From contig NZ_KB235898.1 in assembly GCF_000332155.1 (NCBI RefSeq), positions 267,774 through 331,773 of the forward strand: 64,000 bases of DNA, read 5' to 3'. Shown here piece after piece: positions 44,468 through 53,348 of the stretch (its first letter is position 1; the number at the start of each line of letters is the position of its first letter). The stretch comes from Kamptonema formosum PCC 6407 (GTDB lineage: Bacteria; Cyanobacteriota; Cyanobacteriia; Cyanobacteriales; Microcoleaceae). The notes under the pieces are model-generated. The model did no database searches, was not told the DNA's origin, and worked only from the letters and a program-made list of their open reading frames with translations. The position numbers and the translations under genes are program-made.

Positions 44468-45373
44468 CTAAATCATGCGAAACTGTTTAGGTGAAATGCC
44501 TGTGTATCGGCGAAAGCACTTTGCAAAATGACTGGGATTGGCAAAGCCACACTCGATCGCAATATTGTTTATTGTCCATTCTGTCTGCTTCAATAGTTGC
44601 TTCGATCGCTCTACTCGTTGCTGAATTAAGTAGGCATGAGGAGTCATTCCCGTTGATTGCTTAAACAATCGACAGAAATAGTATTGACTCATACCTAATT
44701 CGGCTGAAATTTCTGCTAACGATACATTTTCACTAAAACGATCGTTGATATATTCAATAGCTTGCTTCAGTTTGTATTTGGGCAACCCGTAAGCATATTC
44801 CATCAGAATATGCTTACGGGTTGAGTAATATGTTAAGCAATGAGCCGCTAGAGCCGTCGCCATTGAATCCGCATAAAAGCAACTATTATTTGGATGGTTT
44901 TCCAATACTGCTGTCAGTGCTAAGATAATTTGCCAAACTAGCGGATCTGGTTTTTTAAGCGTGAGATTAACTTCAACTCGATCTGGGTTTACTGACTCAT
45001 AGGCGGCATGATTAAGAAATGTAGGCTCAAGGTAGCAGTGAGTGATATCAAATTCCTGACTACACCTAGCCTTAATAGGTGCGTAAGCAGGAAGTATTTC
45101 AATGCAACCCGTTTCCTCCTGGTCATGCTGCACTAGGTGACGCTTACCATCAAAGGCTAATTCCATTTCTGTTGGCTGCTTCCAAAATGGAAGACAAATT
45201 ATATGTTGCAAACCACATATTTCAGGAATTTCCATTGCAGGCAGTTGATAGTGTGCTAGATGAATATTTTTCCATCCCGCGTCATGACTGGAGTGAATAA
45301 GCGGGCGCGGAACAAACTTTGAAGTTGCATCTTGTTGAGAATAATCAATAGCTAAGGGTCTTTCTGTTAGCAT
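44468..45373 (-). CDS. AraC family transcriptional regulator
   Basis: 301 residues from ATG 45373 with AAGGA upstream; TTG 45391 is less likely. The C-terminal ~100 residues are two HTH motifs of AraC type: LAEISAELGMSQYYFCRLFKQ and INNIAIECGFANPSHFAKCF, followed by RYTGISPKQFR. The N-terminal ~190 residues are an unrecognised sensor part. Similar regulators are frequent in cyanobacteria; the target genes are not in evidence. Divergent from the PPC/DUF5648 gene, which may be a target. Upstream 220 bp are AT-rich. Confidence 0.88.
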   Translation of the reverse strand: MLTERPLAIDYSQQDATSKFVPRPLIHSSHDAGWKNIHLAHYQLPAMEIPEICGLQHIICLPFWKQPTEMELAFDGKRHLVQHDQEETGCIEILPAYAPIKARCSQEFDITHCYLEPTFLNHAAYESVNPDRVEVNLTLKKPDPLVWQIILALTAVLENHPNNSCFYADSMATALAAHCLTYYSTRKHILMEYAYGLPKYKLKQAIEYINDRFSENVSLAEISAELGMSQYYFCRLFKQSTGMTPHAYLIQQRVERSKQLLKQTEWTINNIAIECGFANPSHFAKCFRRYTGISPKQFRMI

Positions 45374-45612
45374 CCTTTTCGGTCCTTCCAATACCTATGG
45401 ATCAAATTTTTTTCCAGTAGCTGCCTCATCCTTATAACTACGAGTTATAAGGAAACTTTCTGTATAATATGCCAAATTGAGTAATTCTCAGAAAAATACC
45501 TAATAAAACTACTAATAGCTGTTAGGTGACTTATCGGTCTTGAGTATTTTATAAATGTAGAGAGCGGGATTTTATAACACCTGCTGTCAGAAAAGTTAAG
45601 AGGACAGCTTAA

Positions 45613-46554
45613 ATGGCATCAATTCAACTGACAAATCGGCTAACTGCAACAGACAAGAATATTTTTACTCCCAACTCGTCTGATGCTACTGGTACAACAA
45701 CTCGCGCTAAAGATTACCTCTTAGAAGTACAGTTAGTTAATGAGCCTATATCAATCGATCTTTTTAAAGATGCGAGCACCTATGACCCTTACGTGGAAGT
45801 CTATCAGATACCCAAAGGCAGCAGGGGTGCGAATCTCGCTGAGACGGGTACTTTTGTTGCTCAGGATGATGATAGCGGCGGCGGCCTCAACTCAAGAATA
45901 GCGGCGCTTACAAGTCTGCCTGGTGTGGACTATGTAGTCCGCGTGACTAGCTTTAGTGCGTTATCATCACTTCCTCAGCCTTTCACATTACAGGTTTCAA
46001 CTCCCAATGGCACTGTCGCCTTGAAAGACCCCGTAACAGGTGTGACTTTAGATGCAGCAGGCAACATCATCCCGGGCAGTGGCGGGGACCCTCTAACAGG
46101 CAACCTTCCCGTCCGACGTTTCTTTGACAAGACAGCAGGAGGGCATTTTTATACCACTGACCCGACAGAGAAAAATGAGCGACTGAACAACCCTACTCGT
46201 TACCAGAGTGAAGGCGATGAATTTATCGCTCCGGCCGCCGGTAACGCAAAGGTTCAACGCTTCTTCAATACAGCATCAGGAACCTACTTCTATACAAATA
46301 AACCTACTGACATACAGTTTGTTCGCGACAACTTACCCCAGTTCCGTGCTGAAGGGGAGGTTTTCAATTCATATAACACGGCAGTTTCGGGTGCGATACC
46401 CGTCTTTCGTTTTACTAACCTGGCGAGGGAACGGGAAAATCCGCAAAATATTACACACTTTTACACCGCTAGCGCAGCGACGCGGGCGGTGGTACAGGCG
46501 AGGTCAGATTTCCGGGATGAGGGGGTTGCTTTTTATGCTCTTCCCCCGACCTAA
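45613..46554 (+). CDS. Surface-type protein with PPC-like and DUF5648 repeat domains
   Basis: 313 residues. The N-terminal ~140 resemble a pre-peptidase C-terminal-like beta domain (LLEVQLVNEPISIDLFKDAS, YDPYVEVYQIP, DDDSGGGLNSRI). The C-terminal half holds three copies of a DUF5648-type repeat with the pattern VRRFFDKTAGGHFYTTDPTEK, VQRFFNTASGTYFYT and VFRFTN...THFYTAS, each followed by an EGDEF/EGEVF/EGVAF block; such repeats occur in exported bacterial proteins. No signal peptide is visible. Function unknown, probably extracellular adhesion or matrix. A terminator follows. Confidence 0.75.
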   Translation: MASIQLTNRLTATDKNIFTPNSSDATGTTTRAKDYLLEVQLVNEPISIDLFKDASTYDPYVEVYQIPKGSRGANLAETGTFVAQDDDSGGGLNSRIAALTSLPGVDYVVRVTSFSALSSLPQPFTLQVSTPNGTVALKDPVTGVTLDAAGNIIPGSGGDPLTGNLPVRRFFDKTAGGHFYTTDPTEKNERLNNPTRYQSEGDEFIAPAAGNAKVQRFFNTASGTYFYTNKPTDIQFVRDNLPQFRAEGEVFNSYNTAVSGAIPVFRFTNLARERENPQNITHFYTASAATRAVVQARSDFRDEGVAFYALPPT

Positions 46555-46590
46555 GTAGTCAGTTGGATTCATTTAGGTTTAAAAGCAGTA

Positions 46591-46622
46591 GTAGGGTACG
46601 CCGCGCGCACCCTACTTTTTTA
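46591..46622 (+). terminator. Rho-independent terminator (AGGGTG-family hairpin with T-run)
   Basis: GTAGGGT and ACCCTAC flank a GC-rich loop, then TTTTTT. It lies after the PPC/DUF5648 stop and could also serve the convergent gene. Confidence 0.75.
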
Positions 46623-46626
46623 TCTA

Positions 46627-46836
46627 TCAAACTTCAGGTTCAATTCCAGTATCTTGACCAATAGCATAATCACCTTCTGGATGGAGATTTTGAAGTACAG
46701 ATTCGAGGGAATCTGTTAATAGAATACTTTGCGGATGCTCCTGAAATTTTTCCACAAACGTACCATCTGTTTCTGGGATTTCAGTATGATCTGGTAAACG
46801 AGTAATTTGACCAATTTCCTCGGTAATATAAGTCAT
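46627..46836 (-). pseudogene. Uma2-type N-terminal fragment
   Basis: 69 residues: LPDHTEIPETDGTFVEKFQEHPQSILLTDSL ... LHPEGDYAIGQDTGI. This is the exact style of the N terminus of a long Uma2 subgroup (LPDHTxLPExDGTFVxNFQEHPQSILLTDSI, IGQDxGIYWR). It stops right after IGQDTGI with an EPEV tail, so the catalytic PD-(D/E)XK part is missing. It begins 10 bp after the prfC stop codon. It is probably a truncated Uma2 gene, although a short stable peptide remains possible. Confidence 0.65.
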
Positions 46837-46845
46837 GACTTCACC

Positions 46846-48474
46846 TCAATTATCGGTAATTTCTAAACCAGAAACTACAGGCGCAATCTTATTCAATTTC
46901 AAGGCCGGATGTTCGCCTTCCACTTGTTGACAATTCCATTCATTTCTAAACAGTAAAACTGGTCGCCCCCAGCCATCTTTGACTGTCACTGTATTAAATA
47001 ATCTCCCCACTTTTTCCAGCGCATCCCAACCACCATCAACCCAACGAGCAACGGTAAAAGGTAATAACTCTAACAGCGACTCTACGCCGTATTCATTCTG
47101 CATTCGGAATTGCACTACTTCAAATTGTAATTGCCCAACTGCGGCTAAAATTGGATCGCGCTTAGCATCATCTGCCGAGTACATAATTTGTACTGCCCCC
47201 TCTTCTTGTAACTCGGAAATACCTTTACGAAATTGTTTGAATTTAGAGGGATTGGGATTTCTCAAATAAGCAAAAAGTTCGGGTGAAAAACAGGGTATTC
47301 CTTCATACTCTAGTTTTTGACCGTTGTAAATCGTATCGCCAATTGCAAATACTCCCGGATTATTCAACCCAATTACATCCCCAGGATAAGCAACTTCTAT
47401 GGATTCCCGATCTTGGGCAAATAACTTTTGAGGTCTTGACAATCGTACAACTTTACCAGTACGAGAGTGATTCACTGTCATATCTTTCTCAAATTTGCCG
47501 GTACAAACCCGAATAAATGCCACCCGATCTCGGTGTTTCGGGTCCATATTTGCTTGCAGTTTAAACACAAAACCAGTAAATTCTGGGTAAGTTGGTGGCA
47601 TTTCGCCCATACTACTTTTGTGAGTTCCAGGCTTGAGGGCATAATCTAGAAACGCATCCAAAAATAACTCCACCCCAAAGTTACTCATGGCACTACCAAA
47701 GAATACGGGTGTCATTTTCCCAGCGCGAACTAATTCTAAATCGAGTTCGGAACCGACTGCTTCTAAAAGTTCTAGGTCATCTTTAAGTTGATAGTAAAGG
47801 TCTTTCTCTAACAGTTCTTCAATACGAGGATCGCCTAACTCTATAACTGTATCGATCGCCTCCCGCGAACCGTGTCCCGCACGCTCAAATAAGTGAATCT
47901 GACCTTGGCGGCGATCGTAAACGCCTTTAAAGCGATCGCCCATTCCAATGGGCCAATTCACCGCATAAGTCTGCAAACCCAATTCTTTCTCAATTTCATC
48001 CAACAATTCCAGCGGTTCTCTCCCCGGCCTGTCAAGTTTATTGAAAAATGTAAATATTGGCAAACCGCGCATTCGGCAAACTTCAAACAATTTCCGTGTT
48101 TGTGGTTCTAAACCTTTCGCCGCATCTTCTAGCATCACTGCGTTATCAGCGGCGGCCAAAGTTCTGTAAGTATCTTCACTAAAATCTTGGTGTCCGGGAG
48201 TATCGAGTAAATTAATCTGATACTTTTGATACTCGAACTGCAACACTGTAGAAGTAATCGAAATTCCCCGTTGTTGTTCCATCGCCATCCAGTCTGAGGT
48301 AGCGTGACGCTGGGCCCGCCGCGCCTTGACTGCACCCGCTTCGTGAATTGCACCTCCGTACAGCAGCAGTTTTTCTGTGAGAGTGGTTTTACCCGCGTCA
48401 GGGTGGGAGATAATCGCAAAGTTGCGACGACGCTCAACAGCGGTTTGCAGTTCTGTCTCAAGCTCTGTGGTCAT
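46846..48474 (-). CDS. prfC: Peptide chain release factor 3
   Basis: 542 residues, the normal RF3 length. This translational GTPase recycles RF1 and RF2 from the ribosome after peptide release. The G domain shows G1 SHPDAGKTT, the G2 region [11 protein letters not shown]3 DTPGHQDF and G4 [11 protein letters not shown]; domain II starts near residue 285 with [21 protein letters not shown] and LepA have other G2/G4 surroundings. It is transcribed toward the Uma2 fragment. Cytoplasmic. Confidence 0.95.
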   Translation of the reverse strand: MTTELETELQTAVERRRNFAIISHPDAGKTTLTEKLLLYGGAIHEAGAVKARRAQRHATSDWMAMEQQRGISITSTVLQFEYQKYQINLLDTPGHQDFSEDTYRTLAAADNAVMLEDAAKGLEPQTRKLFEVCRMRGLPIFTFFNKLDRPGREPLELLDEIEKELGLQTYAVNWPIGMGDRFKGVYDRRQGQIHLFERAGHGSREAIDTVIELGDPRIEELLEKDLYYQLKDDLELLEAVGSELDLELVRAGKMTPVFFGSAMSNFGVELFLDAFLDYALKPGTHKSSMGEMPPTYPEFTGFVFKLQANMDPKHRDRVAFIRVCTGKFEKDMTVNHSRTGKVVRLSRPQKLFAQDRESIEVAYPGDVIGLNNPGVFAIGDTIYNGQKLEYEGIPCFSPELFAYLRNPNPSKFKQFRKGISELQEEGAVQIMYSADDAKRDPILAAVGQLQFEVVQFRMQNEYGVESLLELLPFTVARWVDGGWDALEKVGRLFNTVTVKDGWGRPVLLFRNEWNCQQVEGEHPALKLNKIAPVVSGLEITDN

Positions 48475-49109
48475 AGAAGAATTACAGGGAAAAATCTTGG
48501 CCCAGTCTTTATTATAGGAATTATTGGTACTCTTGATTGTCGGTTGCTTGAAGGGTGTCCTTGAGAAGGTGGATTTTGGATGGCAGGATTGGGGACTGGG
48601 GGATTTGTTTGTTCAATAGTAAGGTGCGATCGCGATCGCTATACTTGGGTGAGCGCCAACACCTCGATCGGCGATCGGTTAAGCTAAACCATAAATGTCA
48701 TACCAATTTAAGCTCGACAATAAGTTTGTATAATCCTATTGTTTACTATGTATAATTGAGTTTTACAGGACTTACGCACCCAACCAAAGAAACCGGGTTT
48801 TTTAACGAAAATACTTCCTTGTGATTTCTACTCACAGTGATTGTAATTAAGGAATATTACTAAATTAGATTTCACCAAACTTACCATCAAGAAAGTCAAT
48901 ATTAATATAAAAGAATAAGTTATTGACATTAGAGCTTAGAAAGGGTAATAAAAACGGATTGATAGTGCGAACCATTCAACTCTCTTCTTTGGTAAAGTAA
49001 TTTATCGTTTACAATCATAGGGTGTGACATCAGACACGACAACAAGCAATCCTTTTTAATTATCATCTACTTACCGACTGTTAATCTCTGGCAAGTAAAG
49101 GCAAGAATC
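48475..49109. other. 635-bp divergent gap between prfC and the ethylene-receptor-like kinase
   Basis: It has no supported gene. Sequence near 48767 (CAGGACTTACGCA, then GAAACCGGGTTTTTT) resembles the end of a dispersed cyanobacterial repeat, but only one end is visible. The rest is AT-rich and should contain both promoters. A 66-codon open frame at 48555 has no homology I recognise. Confidence 0.45.
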
Positions 49110-51968
49110 ATGCTCGATAATTGGCATAATTTTTTTACCGCAGGACAGTTTATTCCTCACGGTCATTGCTATCTATGGAAGCCGGGATTAGTCAGGCTTC
49201 ACGTAGTTTCGGATGCAATAATTGCTCTATCCTACTATTCCATTCCTCTAACCTTAGTACATTTAGTCCGCAAGCGCGGCGATTTGCCTTTTAACTGGAT
49301 ATTTCTCTCCTTTGGCAGTTTTATTATTGCCTGTGGCACGGGACACCTCATGAATATCTGGACGCTATGGCATCCTACCTATTGGCTAGCAGGTTTCCTC
49401 AATGCGTTTACAGCTATTATTTCTGCCTGTGTAGCCGTACTCTTAGTGTGGTTAATTCCTAAAATCTTAGCTCTTCCAAGTCCAGCACAATTAGCAGCAG
49501 TTAACAGGAAACTAGAAATAGAAATTAAGGAGCGCCAGCAGGCAAGATTAGAACTAGACCAAGCTTACCAGCAATTGACTTTTCATGTCGAGAATTCGCC
49601 TGTGGCAGTGGTAGAATGGGATAGTGAATTTCGGGTGAAGCGGTGGTCGCGGCAAGCGGAAAAAATCTTTGGTTGGAAAGCCAATGAAGTGATAGGAAAA
49701 CACCCTGCGGAATGGCAATTAATTCATCCTGAAGATGCAGAAGCCGTCAGCTCGAGCGTGCTTAAACTTCTCTACGGCAACGAACCTCGTAATATTAGTA
49801 AACACCGCAACTATACTAAGGACAATTCTATTATTTACTGTGAGTGGTATAACTCCGCATTTATGGATGAGTCTGGAACTTTGGTGTCAATTTTGTCCCT
49901 AGTTCTTGACATCAGCGATAGACTGCGAGCAGAGGAAGGGTTAGTCAACCAAAAGCGCACCTTGAGAACTATTCTAGACCACGCTCCGATTTGGATTTGG
50001 ATGACAGATACAAAAGGCAAAATGCAATTTGTGAATAAGACTTTTTGTGAAGATATGGGAGTTACTGAGTCTCGCTTTTTAGAGGTTCCTCACTATTCAG
50101 AAATTATCGGTAAAGAAGAGTCGGTAAACTCCCTAACATCTGATGCAGCTTGCTGGAGTCAAGACGCACCTCATCACTCAGAAGAAACTCTGCTTTTTGT
50201 AGATGGTAAATTTCACGATTTAGAAATCATCAAAGCTAAGCTTAAAGGTGAATCTGGCAAGGCAATTGGTTTAATTGGTTTGGCGGTAGATGTCAGCGAT
50301 CGCAAACAAGTTCAGTTAGCACTTCAGCAGTCAGAAATTCAATTTAGACAACTCGCTCAGCACGAAGAATTACTCAACCGTTTAGCGAGTCAAATTCGCA
50401 ATTCTCTAGACCTTGATACCATCCTACAAACAACAGTAAATCAAATTAGAAATTTGTTGCAAATTGACCGCTGCTATTTTCTTTGGTATCGTCCAAAGAC
50501 GAAAGAATTAAATGCTAAATCGGCGGCGGAAAATATACTCGAAATAACTAAAAAGCTTGACCCAGAGGAAAAAATATCAGTCAACTATTTTACTGATTCT
50601 GCCGATAAATCTCGACCCAAATGCCAAATAGTGCCGATAGAAAACTGCTATTGGGAAGTAGTAAATGAAGCCAAGGATACAAGTTTGGATAGTTATATTG
50701 GCTTCTATTCTGGCGAACAAATAGGTCGTTGGACAGATCGTTTACTACAACTATCAATCATCCGAGTTAATGATGCTAGTACGTTATCTGAGCCAGAAAT
50801 GCAGAAATTTTTACTGTCTTTTGGGATGATTTCTTATCTCTCCTTGCCAATTCAAACCCAGTCGGGAGAAATAGGGGTTTTAGTGTGCGGACATCAGAGT
50901 TGCGTGCGGGTATGGCCAGACAGTGAAGTAGAACTTTTGCAAGCAGTGACAAATCAATTAGCAATCGCACTCGATCAAGCTGAAATTTACAGCCAAACTC
51001 GCCAAGTCGCTTTCCACGCTCAAGCTCAAGCAGAACAATTAGAGCAAGCTTTGCAGCAGTTACAAAAAACTCAAGCTCATCTGATCCAAACTGAAAAAAT
51101 GTCCTCTCTAGGTCAGATGGTAGCCGGTGTTGCCCACGAAATTAATAATCCGATCAATTTTATTCATGGCAATATTAGCTATACCAGTGACTACGCCCTA
51201 AATTTACTAGATTTAGTGGAACTTTACCAAAAATACTATCCCAAACCAACTCCCGAAATTCAAGAGCGGATCGACAATATAGACTTGGCATTTATGAGTG
51301 AAGATTTGCCGAAGTTGTTATCTTCAATGAAACTAGGAACTGAGCGAATTCGCTCTATTGTCTTGTCCCTGCGAAACTTCTCACGTCTCGACGAATCAGA
51401 AGTCAAAGAAGTTAACGTTCATGAAGGTATTGACAGTACGCTGCTGATCTTGCAAAATAATCTTAAGGAAAAACCAGAAGAGTTAAGCATTCAAGTTATT
51501 AAAGACTACGGTAGCTTGCCTTCGATCGAGTGTTGTCCCGGACAGTTGAACCAAGTCTTTATGAATCTACTTGCTAATGCGATCGATGCTTTACATGAGC
51601 TAAGACTCAAGCAGAAACAGCAAGAACAACAATCCCCAACACTGAATGCTCAATTACCTACGATTTGGATTCGGACTGAAGTTATAGATAGCGATCGCAT
51701 CGCTATTAAAATTAAAGACAATGGCCCGGGAATGACTGAGGAAGTGCGGAGTAAGCTATTTGACCCCTTTTTTACTACTAAAGAAGTAGGCAAGGGAACT
51801 GGTCTGGGTTTATCAATTAGCTATCAAATTGTAGTAGAAAAACACGGCGGTCAGTTGTACTGCATTTCTGCACTAGGAGAAGGGGCAGAATTTGCAATCG
51901 AGATTCCAGTTCGACAGCAAAGTAATAAAAAGTTGATTTCTGGTCTTCCTGTTGCTGAGGCCATATAG
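49110..51968 (+). CDS. Ethylene-receptor-like sensor histidine kinase with PAS and GAF domains
   Basis: 952 residues. The N-terminal three-TM domain (HGHCYLWKPGLVRLH to TLWHPTYWL) matches the ethylene-binding domain of plant ETR1 and Synechocystis SynEtr1. Counting from D35 (VVSDAII), I72, C75 and H79 (IIACGTGH) sit at the same spacing as D25, I62, C65 and H69 of ETR1, the Cu(I)/ethylene residues; Y42 and P46 match Y32 and P36. Then come two PAS domains (~155-275 and ~285-405), GAF (~430-625), a coiled coil, HisKA with H676 (GVAHEINNP) and HATPase_c (NQVFMNLLANAID, DNGPGM, GKGTGLGLSI). No receiver or CBCR-type GAF cysteine noted. It should sense ethylene at the membrane; its partner regulator is not in the window. 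Confidence 0.9.
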   Translation: MLDNWHNFFTAGQFIPHGHCYLWKPGLVRLHVVSDAIIALSYYSIPLTLVHLVRKRGDLPFNWIFLSFGSFIIACGTGHLMNIWTLWHPTYWLAGFLNAFTAIISACVAVLLVWLIPKILALPSPAQLAAVNRKLEIEIKERQQARLELDQAYQQLTFHVENSPVAVVEWDSEFRVKRWSRQAEKIFGWKANEVIGKHPAEWQLIHPEDAEAVSSSVLKLLYGNEPRNISKHRNYTKDNSIIYCEWYNSAFMDESGTLVSILSLVLDISDRLRAEEGLVNQKRTLRTILDHAPIWIWMTDTKGKMQFVNKTFCEDMGVTESRFLEVPHYSEIIGKEESVNSLTSDAACWSQDAPHHSEETLLFVDGKFHDLEIIKAKLKGESGKAIGLIGLAVDVSDRKQVQLALQQSEIQFRQLAQHEELLNRLASQIRNSLDLDTILQTTVNQIRNLLQIDRCYFLWYRPKTKELNAKSAAENILEITKKLDPEEKISVNYFTDSADKSRPKCQIVPIENCYWEVVNEAKDTSLDSYIGFYSGEQIGRWTDRLLQLSIIRVNDASTLSEPEMQKFLLSFGMISYLSLPIQTQSGEIGVLVCGHQSCVRVWPDSEVELLQAVTNQLAIALDQAEIYSQTRQVAFHAQAQAEQLEQALQQLQKTQAHLIQTEKMSSLGQMVAGVAHEINNPINFIHGNISYTSDYALNLLDLVELYQKYYPKPTPEIQERIDNIDLAFMSEDLPKLLSSMKLGTERIRSIVLSLRNFSRLDESEVKEVNVHEGIDSTLLILQNNLKEKPEELSIQVIKDYGSLPSIECCPGQLNQVFMNLLANAIDALHELRLKQKQQEQQSPTLNAQLPTIWIRTEVIDSDRIAIKIKDNGPGMTEEVRSKLFDPFFTTKEVGKGTGLGLSISYQIVVEKHGGQLYCISALGEGAEFAIEIPVRQQSNKKLISGLPVAEAI

Positions 51969-52070
51969 TCTTAAAAATTAAAAATGGAACAATGGAACAG
52001 CTTCGAGGGGCGAGGCTGTGCTAAAGTTGTGTAAAAAGGAAACTTATAACAAAAGGAGATGGAGGCTAAT

Positions 52071-52406
52071 ATGTACGACTCCGACAAGCGGAAACTACTA
52101 TCAGGTTTGAGTCACGGGGCAATATTTTTCAGCGCTACACTTGTGTCTATCGGCATACCCATAGCTATTTTGCTAGTATCCGACGACCCAGTGGTTAAGG
52201 ATAATGCCAAAGAATCTCTCAATTTTCACATTAACCTCTACATCTACGGTGCAGTTGCTGGGGTGCTGATTTGGGTTTTAATTGGTTTCCCGCTATTGGT
52301 TTTGTTGGGAATTATCAGTTGGGTAATGCCAATTTTGGCTATTGTCAAAATTTTGGCAGATCCCGATCAGCCTTACCGTTATCCTTTTATTTTTCGCCTG
52401 GTTTAA
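52071..52406 (+). CDS. DUF4870/Tic20-like small membrane protein
   Basis: 111 residues from ATG 52071, which has GGAGG five bases upstream; ATG 52059 has its GGAG too close. Pattern: KRKLLSGLSHGAIFFS, VVKDNAKESLNFHINLYIYG and a short tail ADPDQPYRYPFIFRLV, all typical of DUF4870. It has three TM segments (~14-36, ~52-74, ~76-96). Function unknown; a membrane-insertion or Tic20-like role has been suggested for relatives. It lies 102 bp after the kinase gene, so may be co-transcribed with it. A strong terminator follows. Confidence 0.88.
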   Translation: MYDSDKRKLLSGLSHGAIFFSATLVSIGIPIAILLVSDDPVVKDNAKESLNFHINLYIYGAVAGVLIWVLIGFPLLVLLGIISWVMPILAIVKILADPDQPYRYPFIFRLV

Positions 52407-52431
52407 GAGCTGATTTTTACTCTTTTTATTC

Positions 52432-52460
52432 AAACCCGCTTCGGCGGGTTTTGCTTTTGT
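52432..52460 (+). terminator. Rho-independent terminator with TTCG tetraloop
   Basis: AACCCGC-TTCG-GCGGGTT is a perfect stem with a stable tetraloop, followed by TTGCTTTTG. It ends the kinase/DUF4870 unit. Confidence 0.9.
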
Positions 52461-52498
52461 ATTTCATTTTTTGCTGACTGTCATGGATTAGTAATACG

Positions 52499-52761
52499 GC
52501 AGGAGGCAGGAGGCAGAAGGCAGAAGGCTCTTATGTAGAAGGAAAATGCAATACTAGAACGGGTTTGGGCGACCCTTGAATGTCAAGACCGTTGTGGCGG
52601 TTGCTATAGTTGTAGGATGAGTGCTTCTCTAATGTATACCCTGAGCGCCACCAATATCTTAACTTTCAGCGCTCACCCTACAACCTAGATTCAGAATTAA
52701 AAATTAAAAATTAAAAATTGCTGATTCGCTCTTAATTTTTAATTTTTAACTTTTAATTCTC
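52499..52761. repeat. GGCAGGA repeats, AGGGTG-family element and ATTAAAA hairpin
   Basis: GGCAGGA/GGCAGAA units (52499-52528) are followed by an inverted repeat with ends GTTGTAGGATGAGTGC (52609) and GCGCTCACCCTACAAC (ends 52684). Then ATTAAAA-type heptamers (52691-52718) have their complement (TTAATTTTTAATTTTTAAC) at 52731-52750, so they form a long AT hairpin between DUF4870 and the cNMP gene. Confidence 0.7.
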
Positions 52762-53227
52762 AATTAACTTTAGCAACTTCAGCTTGGTGCTCTGCTGCTT
52801 GTTTAGCATTGATTTTTTGATTGAGTTCGCGAATGCGACGCGAGAGTAGACGGATAATATTGACAGCAATTCCCGGCGTTTCATCAATAGCATCATAGAG
52901 CTGCATCTGAGTCAGCATCAAACACTCGCATTTTTCAATAGTCGTGATCGAAGCCGAACGCGGTTCAGCGTCAAACAGGGACATTTCGCCAAAAAAAGTA
53001 CCCTGTTCTAACTGTGCTAGGTCGCGATCGCCTATATGTACTCTGACTTTACCAGAAACAACAATATAAAGCGATCGCCCTTCTTGACCTTCAGTAAAAA
53101 TGCTGTATTTAGATGGAAAAGAAAGCTCGTCCATCACAGATGCTAGACGCACGAGAAAATCATCTCGCAGTTCCTTAAAAATCGGAACTCCCCTGACAAA
53201 TAATAGGCGTTCAACGCTGGTTAACAT
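52760..53227 (-). CDS. Cyclic-nucleotide-binding (Crp-like sensor) domain protein
   Basis: 155 residues. A single cNMP-binding beta-barrel: VPIFKELRDDFLVRLASVMDE, YSIFTEGQEGRSLYIVVSGKVRV, and the phosphate-binding cassette FGEMSLFDAEPRSASI (with the conserved GE ... RSA arginine). No HTH follows, so it is not a transcription factor. It ends in a short helix (RIRELNQKINAKQAAEH). It lies 121 bp downstream of the transporter-like/HEAT gene on the same strand and could sense a nucleotide for it. Confidence 0.85.
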   Translation of the reverse strand: MLTSVERLLFVRGVPIFKELRDDFLVRLASVMDELSFPSKYSIFTEGQEGRSLYIVVSGKVRVHIGDRDLAQLEQGTFFGEMSLFDAEPRSASITTIEKCECLMLTQMQLYDAIDETPGIAVNIIRLLSRRIRELNQKINAKQAAEHQAEVAKVN

Positions 53228-53242
53228 AAGCCATTGTGGATT

Positions 53243-53301
53243 TTAAAATTGTTAACTATTAACCGTTAACTGTTAACCGTTAACCGTTAACTGTTAACTG
53301 G
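53243..53301. repeat. GTTAACC heptamer run
   Basis: Seven or so GTTAACC/GTTAACT units between the HEAT protein gene and the cNMP gene; GGGAAGG-type units follow. Confidence 0.85.
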
Positions 53302-53348
53302 GAAGGAAAGGCAAAGGAAAAGGGAAATCTGGAGATCGCCCTCTCCTC

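Noticed and set aside
48555-48755. 66-codon plus-strand ORF in the prfC/kinase gap
   Set aside because: No ribosome-binding site, odd composition and no family features.
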